From: Aerococcus sp.
Lineage (GTDB): Bacteria > Bacillota > Bacilli > Lactobacillales > Aerococcaceae
Assembly: GCA_030528155.1 (NCBI GenBank)
Contig: JAUMZL010000014.1
Coordinates: forward strand, 1-59,779
DNA length: 59,779 nucleotides
Direction: 5' to 3'
Under the pieces are notes generated by a model. It saw only the letters and a program-made list of their open reading frames with translations, was not told the origin of the DNA and did not search any database. Shown here piece after piece: positions 25,974 to 33,929 of this stretch. Position numbers and translations under genes: made by a program. Numbering within the stretch: the stretch's first letter is position 1; each line of letters begins with the position of its first letter.

Positions 25974-26872
25974 TGGCTAATGCAGACATTGTGGAGGATT
26001 TTCTAACGACCCTCAAGGTGGAGCAGGGCTTAGCCGATAACACGCTTGCGAGTTACCACAACGATTTGAAAAAGCTAATGGCCTATATGGACAGGCAGAA
26101 GTTGTCGACATTTGATCAAGTCAAAGCCACCGATATTCGTCAGATCTTGGCCACATTAAATGCGGCTGGTCGTAAACGGACAACAATCAGCCATTTCATT
26201 TCATCTATGCGTCATTTTTTTAAATTTCTCAAATTGGATGATGCCATCACGACTAATCCCATGGAGAAGATCGCATTGCCTAAAACAGCGCAGCAGTTGC
26301 CAGCGGTGCTCACGACTGAAGAGGTAGAACGCCTCCTCGCTGTTCCCGACCTCTCAACGCCATTAGGACTAAGAAATCGCGCGATTTTCGAGGTAATGTA
26401 TGCGACGGGATTGCGGGTGAGCGAATTGATTCATTTGCGGATTGATGATATTCACGAGGATCTCGGCTTTATCCAAACCATCGGCAAGGGCGAGAAGGAG
26501 CGAATTGTGCCTTTGGGTGAAATCGCCCAAGATTGGGTGGCGCGCTATCTCAGAGAAGCCCGTCCGCAACTGGTGGGAGAGGCGCATTCTCCCCATGATT
26601 ATCTATTTGTGAATCGCAACGGCGATCCGCTCAGTCGCCAGGGCATCTGGAAGAACCTCAAGCGAGATATTACTAACGCAGGGATCACTAAGAATGTCAG
26701 TCCGCACACATTGCGACATTCGTTTGCCACGCACCTATTGGAGAATGGGGCGGATTTGCGTGTCGTTCAGGAATTACTGGGGCACGCGGATATTTCTACA
26801 ACTCAGATCTATACGCACATTCACGCCCAACATATGAAGGCGGTCTACGAAAAAACGTTCCCACGCGCCTAG
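25973..26872 (+). CDS. xerD: Tyrosine recombinase XerD
   Basis: A 299-aa site-specific recombinase that with XerC resolves chromosome dimers at dif. All catalytic residues are present by count: Arg148 (ATGLRVSEL), Lys172, His245 and Arg248 (HTLRHSF), His271 and nucleophile Tyr280 (QIYTHI). The N-terminal SAM-like core-binding domain spans about 1-105. Position near scpA/scpB and full length argue for housekeeping XerD rather than a phage or element integrase. No attachment-site repeats flank it. Confidence 0.93.
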   Translation: MANADIVEDFLTTLKVEQGLADNTLASYHNDLKKLMAYMDRQKLSTFDQVKATDIRQILATLNAAGRKRTTISHFISSMRHFFKFLKLDDAITTNPMEKIALPKTAQQLPAVLTTEEVERLLAVPDLSTPLGLRNRAIFEVMYATGLRVSELIHLRIDDIHEDLGFIQTIGKGEKERIVPLGEIAQDWVARYLREARPQLVGEAHSPHDYLFVNRNGDPLSRQGIWKNLKRDITNAGITKNVSPHTLRHSFATHLLENGADLRVVQELLGHADISTTQIYTHIHAQHMKAVYEKTFPRA

Positions 26873-26925
26873 CCAAAAGAAAATGGGAAAACTAGCCATT
26901 ACTATTTATAAAGCAGACCAAAATA

Positions 26926-26962
26926 AAAAGTTCTCGATGTTTGAACCGAGAACTTTTTATTT
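26926..26962. terminator. Bidirectional terminator between xerD and lipoprotein gene
   Basis: AAAAAGTTCTCG pairs with CGAGAACTTTTT, with A/T runs on both sides, so it can end both converging transcripts. Confidence 0.9.
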
Positions 26963-26985
26963 TGAGGTGAAACATGTACTACAGA

Positions 26986-27915
26986 CTATTTTTTGTCGCC
27001 ACTATCCTTTTTTTGACTGCTATCTTCTGCTTTTTTATTGTTATCCTTCGAGTCGTCGTTTTTCTTTTGTTTATCGGCTTCGTCCATGCTACCGGGTTCA
27101 ACGATCTTCAATTGGTCATCCAGACTGACTTGCATATGGTCATACTGGAGGACTTTAGAGGAAATGGAGAATTTGTAGGTCTGTCCGGGTGAGAGCTTAT
27201 CGATCTCTACCTTTGGCGCATCCAGAGTCTTATTGTCTTTGTCCAACATATTGAAGGACATGTGCAGATCGCGAATTTCCATCTCAGAGTGGTTGGTAAG
27301 TTCTCCCGACCATGCGACGGTAGGGTCAGCGGTGGTTGGCTGTTTAGACAGAGTGAGTTTCATGGCTTTCAAGTCTTTTTGGAACTGCTCCGAAGCGGCC
27401 TTTGTTTTCTTTTCTAATTCCTCATATTTCTTGATCGTTTCATCATTGATATTCAGATCATTTAACTGATCTTTTGGTAAGGTGAAACGGGGATCGGCTG
27501 AGAGCGCCTTTAGTGCATCGACACGTTTCTTGTAATTCTGGTTAAAGGCTTTGTTCTTGTCGATCGTAAATTCGCCATCTAGCGCTTCCTTGCAAGCTTT
27601 TAAGGCATCAAGGTAATTTTTGACATTCTTGTTGAGCTGATCATCTTTGAGGTCTTGACCTTGGTAGTCCTTCATCGCATTCCATTCATCAGTGTAGGTC
27701 TTTTTAAGGACCTCATTGGTTTTGGGAGCCTCTTGTTGGGATTGATCGCGACTTTCACTTTGTTTTTGAAATTCAAGCAGTGTCTGGGTGCGAGCTGTCC
27801 ACATGCTCTGCAGGTCGCTAAAAAATTTATCGTCGATGCTCTGCTTGGTGCTGCAAGCCACAAGTAATAAGGTGACACCTGCCAGTAGCAGAACGCGTTT
27901 AACTAGAGATTTCAT
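26986..27915 (-). CDS. YkyA-like lipoprotein with FxLYD-like domain
   Basis: A 309-aa exported lipoprotein. The signal peptide ends in LLVA-C (Cys21). Residues 30-195 are helical and charged, matching the YkyA-type putative cell-wall binding lipoproteins. Residues about 200-265 (TVAWSGELTNHSEMEIRDLH and later LSPGQTYKFSISS) look like an FxLYD-type beta-sandwich. The C-terminus is a disordered Lys/Asp/Ser tail, possibly interacting with wall polymers. The start at 27915 has AGAAGGAG; the longer reading from 27963 has none. Function unknown. Confidence 0.82.
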   Translation of the reverse strand: MKSLVKRVLLLAGVTLLLVACSTKQSIDDKFFSDLQSMWTARTQTLLEFQKQSESRDQSQQEAPKTNEVLKKTYTDEWNAMKDYQGQDLKDDQLNKNVKNYLDALKACKEALDGEFTIDKNKAFNQNYKKRVDALKALSADPRFTLPKDQLNDLNINDETIKKYEELEKKTKAASEQFQKDLKAMKLTLSKQPTTADPTVAWSGELTNHSEMEIRDLHMSFNMLDKDNKTLDAPKVEIDKLSPGQTYKFSISSKVLQYDHMQVSLDDQLKIVEPGSMDEADKQKKNDDSKDNNKKAEDSSQKKDSGDKK

Positions 27916-28033
27916 GCTAAACTCCTTCTCAAACTCTTTTTTACTAGTATAACATAGTCCCACCTGAATTCATTGGCTTTGGAAGTGTTCTCGTCTGTCC
28001 TTTTTGCTAGAATAGAAGCAGGAGGCGGAGAGA

Positions 28034-28783
28034 ATGAAGACAACGAGTGAACAAATCGCCCAATTACAGGAGATAATTGATCAAAGCCAGCATTTGGTTT
28101 TCTTCGGCGGCGCTGGGGTATCAACCGAAAGTGGGATTCCCGACTTTCGCTCTTCAAAAGGTTTGTACATGCAAGATTTAGGGTATCAAGTGGCGGCGGA
28201 AGAAATTATTTCGCATACGTTCTATAAGCAACACCCAAAAACCTTTTTTGATTTTTATTTTAAACATTTGGTTTTTCCCGATGCCCAACCTAATCCATGT
28301 CACCAATACCTTGCGAACCTCGAATCAGCCGGTCGTGAGGTCACCATTATTACGCAAAATATTGATGGTTTGCATCAAAAAGCGGGGAGCCAGGTGGTGT
28401 ATGAATTGCATGGTAATGTTTACCGCAATTACTGTGAGGCCGCGCATCATTACTATGACTATGCCGATTTAGTGCGCGATGAGGAGGGCGTTCCCCACTG
28501 CCCTGAGGATCATTCTATCGTCAAACCTGACATTGTTCTTTACGAAGAGGCCCTCGATGAGATGCAATTACTCGGTGCCATCAGGGCGATTCAACGCGCT
28601 GACGTGATGATCGTGGCGGGGACATCGTTATCGGTTTATCCTGCCGCTGGATTGATCGACTACTTCCACGGCAAACATTTAGTGGTCATCAATCGTTCAA
28701 CTCTCAACCTATCAGCCAAAGAAGCGTTGGTCTTTCAGGCATCTGTCGGCGCAATTTTCAGCCATCTGACCCTTTCTAAATAA
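28034..28783 (+). CDS. Sir2-family NAD-dependent protein deacylase with degenerate zinc site
   Basis: A 249-aa sirtuin. The NAD-binding motif GAGVSTESGIPDFRS (about 26-40), TQNIDGLH (108-114) and catalytic His126 in ELHGN are intact, as are GTSLSVYPAAGLI and VVINRS. The zinc ribbon normally uses two CxxC pairs. Here the first is C134-x2-A137 and the second C156-x2-D159, so two of four ligands are replaced; His138 or Asp159 might substitute. It may still be active through an altered structural site. Start with GGAGG. It stands alone, divergent from the lipoprotein gene. Confidence 0.9.
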   Translation: MKTTSEQIAQLQEIIDQSQHLVFFGGAGVSTESGIPDFRSSKGLYMQDLGYQVAAEEIISHTFYKQHPKTFFDFYFKHLVFPDAQPNPCHQYLANLESAGREVTIITQNIDGLHQKAGSQVVYELHGNVYRNYCEAAHHYYDYADLVRDEEGVPHCPEDHSIVKPDIVLYEEALDEMQLLGAIRAIQRADVMIVAGTSLSVYPAAGLIDYFHGKHLVVINRSTLNLSAKEALVFQASVGAIFSHLTLSK

Positions 28784-29256
28784 GTAGGCGGCCATGAATG
28801 GCGTTTTGGCAAAGTACGCAGCGTTAGCGATGTATTTTGCCTTTTTGTTGTTGAAAGGGTTAGATGGGCCGAGTAATGGAAGAAACACGATAATCTTGAT
28901 CGTTTATATTGAGATCCAATCGCAAAAAGTGGACAAAACCGAAGAAGAAGCGTATGCTGTCTCATTCAATGTGGTGGTGTAGCGGGGGATCATCTAAAGG
29001 AGTGAATCCTAAATGATGGCTAGGTGTGCTAGTAGTTAGGGATTTAACCATTAAGGGTTTAGCATGGCAGCGACAACATTTCCCCCACAATGTTGTGTGG
29101 AAAAATACAGTTTTGACGTTGATTTATCGAATGAATTCGATTAGAGTTAGGAAAAGAAATTGGTGCATGACAGTTTCTCTCACTAAAGGCGAAGTGGGGA
29201 TGAGGGACGACACTGAATAAGAAGAGCGGCAAAAAAATGAAAGGATGTGTTTCTGA
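28784..29256. other. Gap of about 470 bases without a supported gene
   Basis: Short open frames exist on both strands (for example from 28794 and from 29026) but lack ribosome sites and protein-like composition. A perfect ACAACATT / AATGTTGT hairpin lies at about 29067-29093. I see no known RNA family. It may be eroded coding sequence or a long leader for ribT-scpAB. Confidence 0.4.
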
Positions 29257-29673
29257 ATGTTAATCCCCTATAAGGCGAATCACGATAAAATTGCCATGGG
29301 GTTGGTCAGTTACATTGACAAATTCAAAGATCTGAAGGCGTTAACACAGGAAATGGATCGAATCAAAACAGGAAAGCGGAAGGCTTACCTATGGCGCGAT
29401 GAAGAAACCGATAATATTGTTGGACTTATCGCTTTTGACATTAGTGCGGACGATGAGGTGCTCATTATTCGCTATCTGACGATCAATCCTTCTTTTCGAG
29501 GAGAATCACTTTCATATGCGATGCTGTCCGCGTTAGCTGATGAATTTCCAGAATGCTCAATTTCAGGCGGACTAGCGCTCTCTGACTTATTGAACAAGTG
29601 GGCGGTGCATGAACAGCGCACCCAACCGAACATCGTAACGCCACCAGCAGGAGACGAAACAAATGAATCCTGA
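29257..29673 (+). CDS. ribT: RibT-like GNAT acetyltransferase
   Basis: A 138-aa GNAT-fold protein with VGLIAFDISADDEVLIIRYL (beta4) and INPSFRGESLSYAMLSAL (acetyl-CoA loop, here R-G-x-S rather than the usual RxxGxG). In Firmicutes ribT sits at the end of riboflavin operons and often directly before scpA, as here; its reaction is not established. No other riboflavin synthesis gene is present, in keeping with uptake through RibU. AAAGGATG precedes the ATG. Its end overlaps the scpA start by 11 bases. Confidence 0.75.
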   Translation: MLIPYKANHDKIAMGLVSYIDKFKDLKALTQEMDRIKTGKRKAYLWRDEETDNIVGLIAFDISADDEVLIIRYLTINPSFRGESLSYAMLSALADEFPECSISGGLALSDLLNKWAVHEQRTQPNIVTPPAGDETNES

Positions 29674-30439
29674 ACTTGAAACGCTTAATCCAACCAGCCA
29701 AGAGGGACAGTGGATTGTTGATTTAGACAATTTTTCTGGCCCTCTTGATTTATTATTGCATCTCATTCAACAACAGAATATTGATATTTTTGATATTCCT
29801 ATCGTTAAGATCACTGAGCAGTACATTGCCTTGATCCAAGCTCATCAAGAGGCGGCTTTGGATGTTGCGAGTGATTATTTGGTCATGGCGGCAACGCTCG
29901 TTGAGATTAAAACGAAGTTATTGCTACCTAAACCAAAATCGGTAGAACCTGAAGCAATAGAAGACCCTCGCCAGCCATTAGTGGCGCAGTTAATCGCTTA
30001 TCAGCAATTTAAGGCATTAGGCGAGGCACTGGATGAACAGCAAACTGAGCGCTTGAAGTGGTATTCAAAAGCGCCGAGCGACCTTTCTGATTATCAAGCA
30101 GTGATTCCATTGCCTGAAGCTGCGATAACAACAAATGATTTGGTGGGCGCCCTTAAGAAGATGGTGCAACGTTTAGCCGTAGATAAGCCCACTGCCACGA
30201 CCTTACAATCTGATGCTTATACGATTGAAGAAGCCATTGCTACTATCGAAGAGGCTTTGCCTAAAGATAAAGAAAAATCACTGTCCTTCTTCGAATTGGT
30301 GAGCGCCCAGCCTCTCTCGCGTACAGTGATCGTGACACTTTTCTTGGCGTTATTGCAATTGACGAAACGCCAAGCGATTACCTTTGAACAAGCGATGGAT
30401 GGCGGGGATATTCTACTTAGAAAGGGGACGGTGGCGTGA
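29663..30439 (+). CDS. scpA: Segregation and condensation protein A
   Basis: A 258-aa kleisin subunit of the Smc-ScpAB condensin. The N-terminal Smc-head-binding motif FSGPLDLLLHLIQQQNIDIF (about 24-43) is diagnostic, followed by SDYLVMAATLVEIKTKLLLP. The C-terminal winged helix (about 185-255) should bind the other Smc head. The gene overlaps ribT upstream and scpB downstream (four bases), showing translational coupling. Confidence 0.95.
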   Translation: MNPELETLNPTSQEGQWIVDLDNFSGPLDLLLHLIQQQNIDIFDIPIVKITEQYIALIQAHQEAALDVASDYLVMAATLVEIKTKLLLPKPKSVEPEAIEDPRQPLVAQLIAYQQFKALGEALDEQQTERLKWYSKAPSDLSDYQAVIPLPEAAITTNDLVGALKKMVQRLAVDKPTATTLQSDAYTIEEAIATIEEALPKDKEKSLSFFELVSAQPLSRTVIVTLFLALLQLTKRQAITFEQAMDGGDILLRKGTVA

Positions 30440-31029
30440 ATGAACTACCAGCATTAGAGAGTTTATTGTTTGTTGCCGGTGAAGAGGGATTGAGTATCGA
30501 GGAAGCATCGGCGCTGTTGGGCATCTATCCCGACCGTACACGGTATTTAATGGAACGATTGAAATGGCAACTCGCCACGCAACCTCTCACAGCCCTCACG
30601 ATTCGCCAAGTGAATGGCCGGTTCCAGCTCACAACGAAGGTGGCATATGGGGACGTCGTGAAGCAATATGCCCAGTCGCCATTTGCCGCTCGCCTCACGC
30701 AATCCGCCTTAGAAACGCTCGCTATCATTGCCTATGAAGCACCAGTGACACGCATGGCAATCGATCAGATTCGCGGCGTGCATTCCAGCGGTATACTAAA
30801 AAAATTAATGCAACACGGATTAATTGAGGAGAAAGGGCGTCAAGATTCGCCAGGACATCCGATTCTCTATGGGGTGACGGATTATTTCTATCAGTATTTT
30901 GGACTGAATTCCCTGGATGATCTGCCAGCCATTGAAGCCTTAATGACGAATGAAAAAGCAGAGACACATGACTTATATGCGCGTCACAATGACATGAGCC
31001 AGTCAGATGAAGAAAGTAGGAATCGATAA
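30436..31029 (+). CDS. scpB: Segregation and condensation protein B
   Basis: A 197-aa double winged-helix protein that dimerises and binds the ScpA centre. ALESLLFVAGEEGLSIEEAS opens the first domain; the conserved LTQSALETLAIIAYEAPVTR and IRGVHSSGILKKLMQHGLIE mark the second. The start is GTG 30436, inside the scpA end. The rluB start follows two bases after its stop. Confidence 0.95.
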   Translation: MNELPALESLLFVAGEEGLSIEEASALLGIYPDRTRYLMERLKWQLATQPLTALTIRQVNGRFQLTTKVAYGDVVKQYAQSPFAARLTQSALETLAIIAYEAPVTRMAIDQIRGVHSSGILKKLMQHGLIEEKGRQDSPGHPILYGVTDYFYQYFGLNSLDDLPAIEALMTNEKAETHDLYARHNDMSQSDEESRNR

Positions 31030-31030
31030 T

Positions 31031-31753
31031 ATGGAACGTTTGCAAAAAGTGATTGCCCACGCTGGTGTTGCATCCAGGCGAGAAGCAGAGAAAATGATCC
31101 AAGCAGGGCGCGTGAAGGTGAACGGGAATGTTGTTCGCGAGCTTGGTACAAAAGTAGCGACCAAAGATCAGATTGAAGTAGATAGTATCCCGATCTACAA
31201 GGAAGAGCCCGTCACCTACCTCTTTTATAAACCGGATGGTGTGGTTTCTACCGTTAGCGATGATAAAGGGCGGAAAACCGTTTTGGATTATTTCAACAAG
31301 GTAGAACAACGCATCTATCCTATTGGCCGTCTTGATTATCACACCACGGGGGTATTGCTATTGACCAATGAGGGGGAATTGGCTAACGGCTTGATGCATC
31401 CGAAGAGCGAGGTAGAAAAAGTTTATGTCGCTAAGGTAGAAGGAATGCCAACCAACGCTGATTTAGAGCCATTGCGGCGCGGGTTGATGATCGATGGTCG
31501 CAAGACTGCCCCAGCGAAAGTGACCTTGCTCAAGAACAAAGCGGCGAAGAAAAATGCGACGGTGCAAATTACCATTCATGAAGGGCGCAATCGGCAAGTA
31601 CGTAAAATGTTTGAAGCGATTGGCTTTCCAGTAAAACGTTTGACACGGACACGTTATGCCTTCTTAACCACTGAAAACTTAACCCCTGGAGAATTTCGTC
31701 CGCTGGTGAAAAAAGAAATTGACGCCCTCAAACGTCTAACGAAAAAGAACTAA
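31031..31753 (+). CDS. rluB: 23S rRNA pseudouridine synthase RluB
   Basis: A 240-aa RsuA/RluB-family enzyme with an N-terminal S4 domain (RLQKVIAHAGVASRREAEKM) and a catalytic domain with GRLDYHTTGVLLLTNEG containing the catalytic Asp. The C-terminal IHEGRNRQVRKMFEAIG is also conserved. It isomerises a uridine of 23S rRNA (2605 in E. coli). Start at ATG 31031, aligned with the S4 domain; the longer reading from 31007 lies within scpB. It closes the ribT-scpA-scpB-rluB operon. Confidence 0.93.
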   Translation: MERLQKVIAHAGVASRREAEKMIQAGRVKVNGNVVRELGTKVATKDQIEVDSIPIYKEEPVTYLFYKPDGVVSTVSDDKGRKTVLDYFNKVEQRIYPIGRLDYHTTGVLLLTNEGELANGLMHPKSEVEKVYVAKVEGMPTNADLEPLRRGLMIDGRKTAPAKVTLLKNKAAKKNATVQITIHEGRNRQVRKMFEAIGFPVKRLTRTRYAFLTTENLTPGEFRPLVKKEIDALKRLTKKN

Positions 31754-31770
31754 TTCACAAGAAAAAGGAT

Positions 31771-31801
31771 AGACGTTGGCTTAGTGCTAACGTCTTTTTT
31801 T
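31771..31801 (+). terminator. Terminator of the scpAB-rluB operon
   Basis: AGACGTTGGC pairs with GCTAACGTCT (one G-T pair), followed by seven T. Confidence 0.92.
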
Positions 31802-31914
31802 GGTTTAAAAGAAAAGCAAGATACCTAAAAAAGCAATACAGCTAGGAAAGTGCGGTTTCGTGATGAGGAGTCCCAAACTCACTAGAAAAACTCACAAAAA
31901 ATAAGCGCAACAAC

Positions 31915-31943
31915 TTGTGTTTTATTTGTGAAAGGTGTACAAT
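31915..31943 (+). promoter_or_regulatory. Promoter of the FMN riboswitch transcript
   Basis: -35 TTGTGT (31915-31920) and -10 TACAAT (31938-31943) at 17-bp spacing, about 30 bases before the aptamer. Confidence 0.7.
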
Positions 31944-31971
31944 CTCAATAACAAGTAAATCAAAATGAATT

Positions 31972-32184
31972 GTCTTCAGGGCAGGGTTAGATTCCCGATC
32001 GGTGGTGATAGTCCACGACTCGCAAAAGCGATTGATTCAGTGAAATTCTGGAACCGACTGTACAGTCAGGATGGAAGAAGCACAATTTGAACATTGGATC
32101 CCTCATGATTAGGCGTTCAATGGTGAGTGTTTTTCTTATGGCTATTTTTAACCCCCGCTTTTGAAGAAGAGAGGGGATTTTTTT
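31972..32184 (+). promoter_or_regulatory. FMN riboswitch (RFN element) of ribU
   Basis: The RFN signature is clear: GTCTTCAGGGCAGGGT (from 31972), GATTCCCGATCGGTGGTGAT, GTCCACGAC, CTGGAACCGACTGTACAGTC and GGATGGAAGAAG (to about 32080). The expression platform contains a possible TTGAAC / GTTCAA stem (32087-32120) and a final hairpin at 32152-32184 where CCCCCGC pairs with the GAGGGG of the ribU ribosome binding site, followed by seven T. It can therefore act as terminator and as a site blocker, turning uptake down when FMN is plentiful. Confidence 0.95.
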
Positions 32185-32781
32185 ATGCACGGCGACACAA
32201 AACGTATGATGACAATGGCGATTATGGGAGCTATTGCGTTTGTCTTAATGTGGTTTGCTTTTCCGGTGATTCCTGTCGCACCATTTTTGAAAATCGATTT
32301 CAGTGATGTGCCGGTATTGATGACGACGTTTTTGTATGGCCCTGTAAGCGGGATTGTGGTGGTCATCATTCGTGGGATTCTGCACTACATTCAAACGGGA
32401 GGCGACATGGGATTGCCAATCGGCGATAGTGCCAGCATCTTGGCGTCTATTGCCTTTTTGTGGCCGGTTTACCAGCTGATGAAGGAACGCTACTTCACCC
32501 CATGCACGGTGCAAACGAAACACCACTCAGCTAAGCGCTTGTTGTTGGCGTATGGGTTGGCGACGTTAGCGTTAACCGTAGTGATGAGTGTGTTGAATTA
32601 TTTCATCATCACCCCATTTTATGTCAAGGTAATGCAGTTTCCTATTCCTGATATGAACCGCTACATTTTAGGCGCCGTGATTCCATTTAATTTGATCAAA
32701 GGGATTATTATCAGCGTGGCCTGCCACTTAGTGTTGCGTTATTTACTGCCAATCCTGGCGCATCGCTTAAATAAAGCTTAG
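32185..32781 (+). CDS. ribU: Riboflavin ECF transporter substrate-binding protein RibU
   Basis: A 198-aa S component with six predicted helices that binds riboflavin and works with the shared EcfAA'T module. The conserved opening FAFPVIPVAPFLKIDFSDVP and FLYGPVSGIVVVIIRGILHY match RibU, and the FMN riboswitch in front confirms the vitamin. Start at ATG 32185, after AGAGGGG; a longer TTG reading from 32161 would run through that site. The ECF energising genes are outside the window. Confidence 0.95.
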   Translation: MHGDTKRMMTMAIMGAIAFVLMWFAFPVIPVAPFLKIDFSDVPVLMTTFLYGPVSGIVVVIIRGILHYIQTGGDMGLPIGDSASILASIAFLWPVYQLMKERYFTPCTVQTKHHSAKRLLLAYGLATLALTVVMSVLNYFIITPFYVKVMQFPIPDMNRYILGAVIPFNLIKGIIISVACHLVLRYLLPILAHRLNKA

Positions 32782-32865
32782 TGCCCATTGATAAAGCAGC
32801 TCTATTTAGATGAAGCGTACGTATTTAATTAGCGAACATGAGAAAATAAGAAAAAATGGGAATGA

Positions 32866-32909
32866 AGAGAGGCTGTACGCTATACTATTGAGCGTAGCGT
32901 CTCTTTTTG
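32866..32909 (+). terminator. Terminator after ribU
   Basis: GAGAGGCTGTACGCT pairs with AGCGTAGCGTCTC with one or two bulges, followed by five T. It ends just before the ypbB ribosome site. Confidence 0.75.
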
Positions 32910-32933
32910 TTTGGATCGAGAGGGGGAAGAGTG

Positions 32934-33929
32934 ATGGAGATGATCCATACCCTAGCAATAGCGACTAAACATCTGAAGCCTGGTAGCGTATACCAAGTGC
33001 TTATCGGCAAGCGAACGGCCACTACACTGTTTTATGCTTATCAACATGACATTGAGGGATTATTCGCCTTGCTGCCAACGCTTGACAAAGCCGTTTGGGA
33101 GAAAGCAACGGCCAACGCGTCCATAGAGGAGGAGATTCCAGATCCATTTCTGTGGCAACTTCTCTCCAAAAGAAAAGGGTACATTCAGCCTCATGAACAT
33201 CAAATGCACCAGTTGAGTTATCGCTTGCTATTTCAGGTGCTAGCTAATAGTGGCAAGGAACAGCATTATGTTCCCATGACGCATCATGTGGCGGTTCAGC
33301 AATTAGTAAAATACTACCTCGCCCATCAGCAGCAAGCAGGCGTCTCCATTTTGGAATTGAAAAAAATACTGCACTTAGAATTAGTGCAGGTCCTGGAACA
33401 ATTGCCCTCACCGGCCCTGGCCGATGCTTTAGTGTCAACATTGAGTGGGAGTGGGGTGAATGCATGGACGCCCGTGCAATTAATTGACGCTTTGGGGTTG
33501 CCAAAAACCATGGTGCGGGTATTGATGACGACGTTGTGGGACCATTTTGAGTGGGGAGTAAGGACGAGTGACGTCTCAGCGTTACAATTCTTCCAGTATG
33601 GCGTCACTCAGCGCTTTCCCGCCTGGAATACTTCAGTCGCACGTACCAAGAATTTGGCACAAGCGGGTTGGACGTTGGAGCAGATTGCAGACAAACGCCA
33701 CTTAAAGGAAAGTACGATTGCTGATCATTTTGTTGAACTGTTGCTGGACGATCCCGCCTGGCTGAAGTTGCAGTTGGCAGAGGAAATGAAGCAGCATCCT
33801 TTGCCATTGAATGACCACCCGCCCCTTCAATATCGCTTATATAAAGAGCAATTTCCTAATCATCCTTTTTGGTTGTACCGTTATTGGCAAATTTTAGCAA
33901 AGAAACGAGGTGAGCAAGCTGATGTGTGA
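32934..33929 (+). CDS. YpbB-like protein with C-terminal helix-turn-helix
   Basis: A 331-aa protein of the YpbB type, always next to the RecQ-like helicase gene in Firmicutes (ypbB-recS). Most of the sequence is helical with no catalytic motif. The C-terminal part (about 245-290; FLAQAGWTLEQIADKR-like, HLKESTIADHFVELL) is a helix-turn-helix similar to those joined to RecQ proteins, so it probably supplies a DNA-binding arm to the helicase. ATG 32934 is chosen for spacing to AGGGGGA; GTG 32931 is equally possible. It overlaps the helicase start by eight bases. Confidence 0.8.
   Translation: MEMIHTLAIATKHLKPGSVYQVLIGKRTATTLFYAYQHDIEGLFALLPTLDKAVWEKATANASIEEEIPDPFLWQLLSKRKGYIQPHEHQMHQLSYRLLFQVLANSGKEQHYVPMTHHVAVQQLVKYYLAHQQQAGVSILELKKILHLELVQVLEQLPSPALADALVSTLSGSGVNAWTPVQLIDALGLPKTMVRVLMTTLWDHFEWGVRTSDVSALQFFQYGVTQRFPAWNTSVARTKNLAQAGWTLEQIADKRHLKESTIADHFVELLLDDPAWLKLQLAEEMKQHPLPLNDHPPLQYRLYKEQFPNHPFWLYRYWQILAKKRGEQADV

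Noticed and set aside
25973-26872. XerD-like gene as integrase of a mobile element
   Set aside because: It is translationally coupled to cvfB in a conserved operon, and no attachment-site repeats or element genes flank it.
28794-28982. Short frame beginning in an ATG after the sirtuin gene
   Set aside because: No ribosome binding site, mixed composition and no recognisable domain; similar frames are expected by chance.
29026-29220. 64-codon frame upstream of ribT
   Set aside because: No ribosome site, and odd composition for an exported or cytosolic protein.
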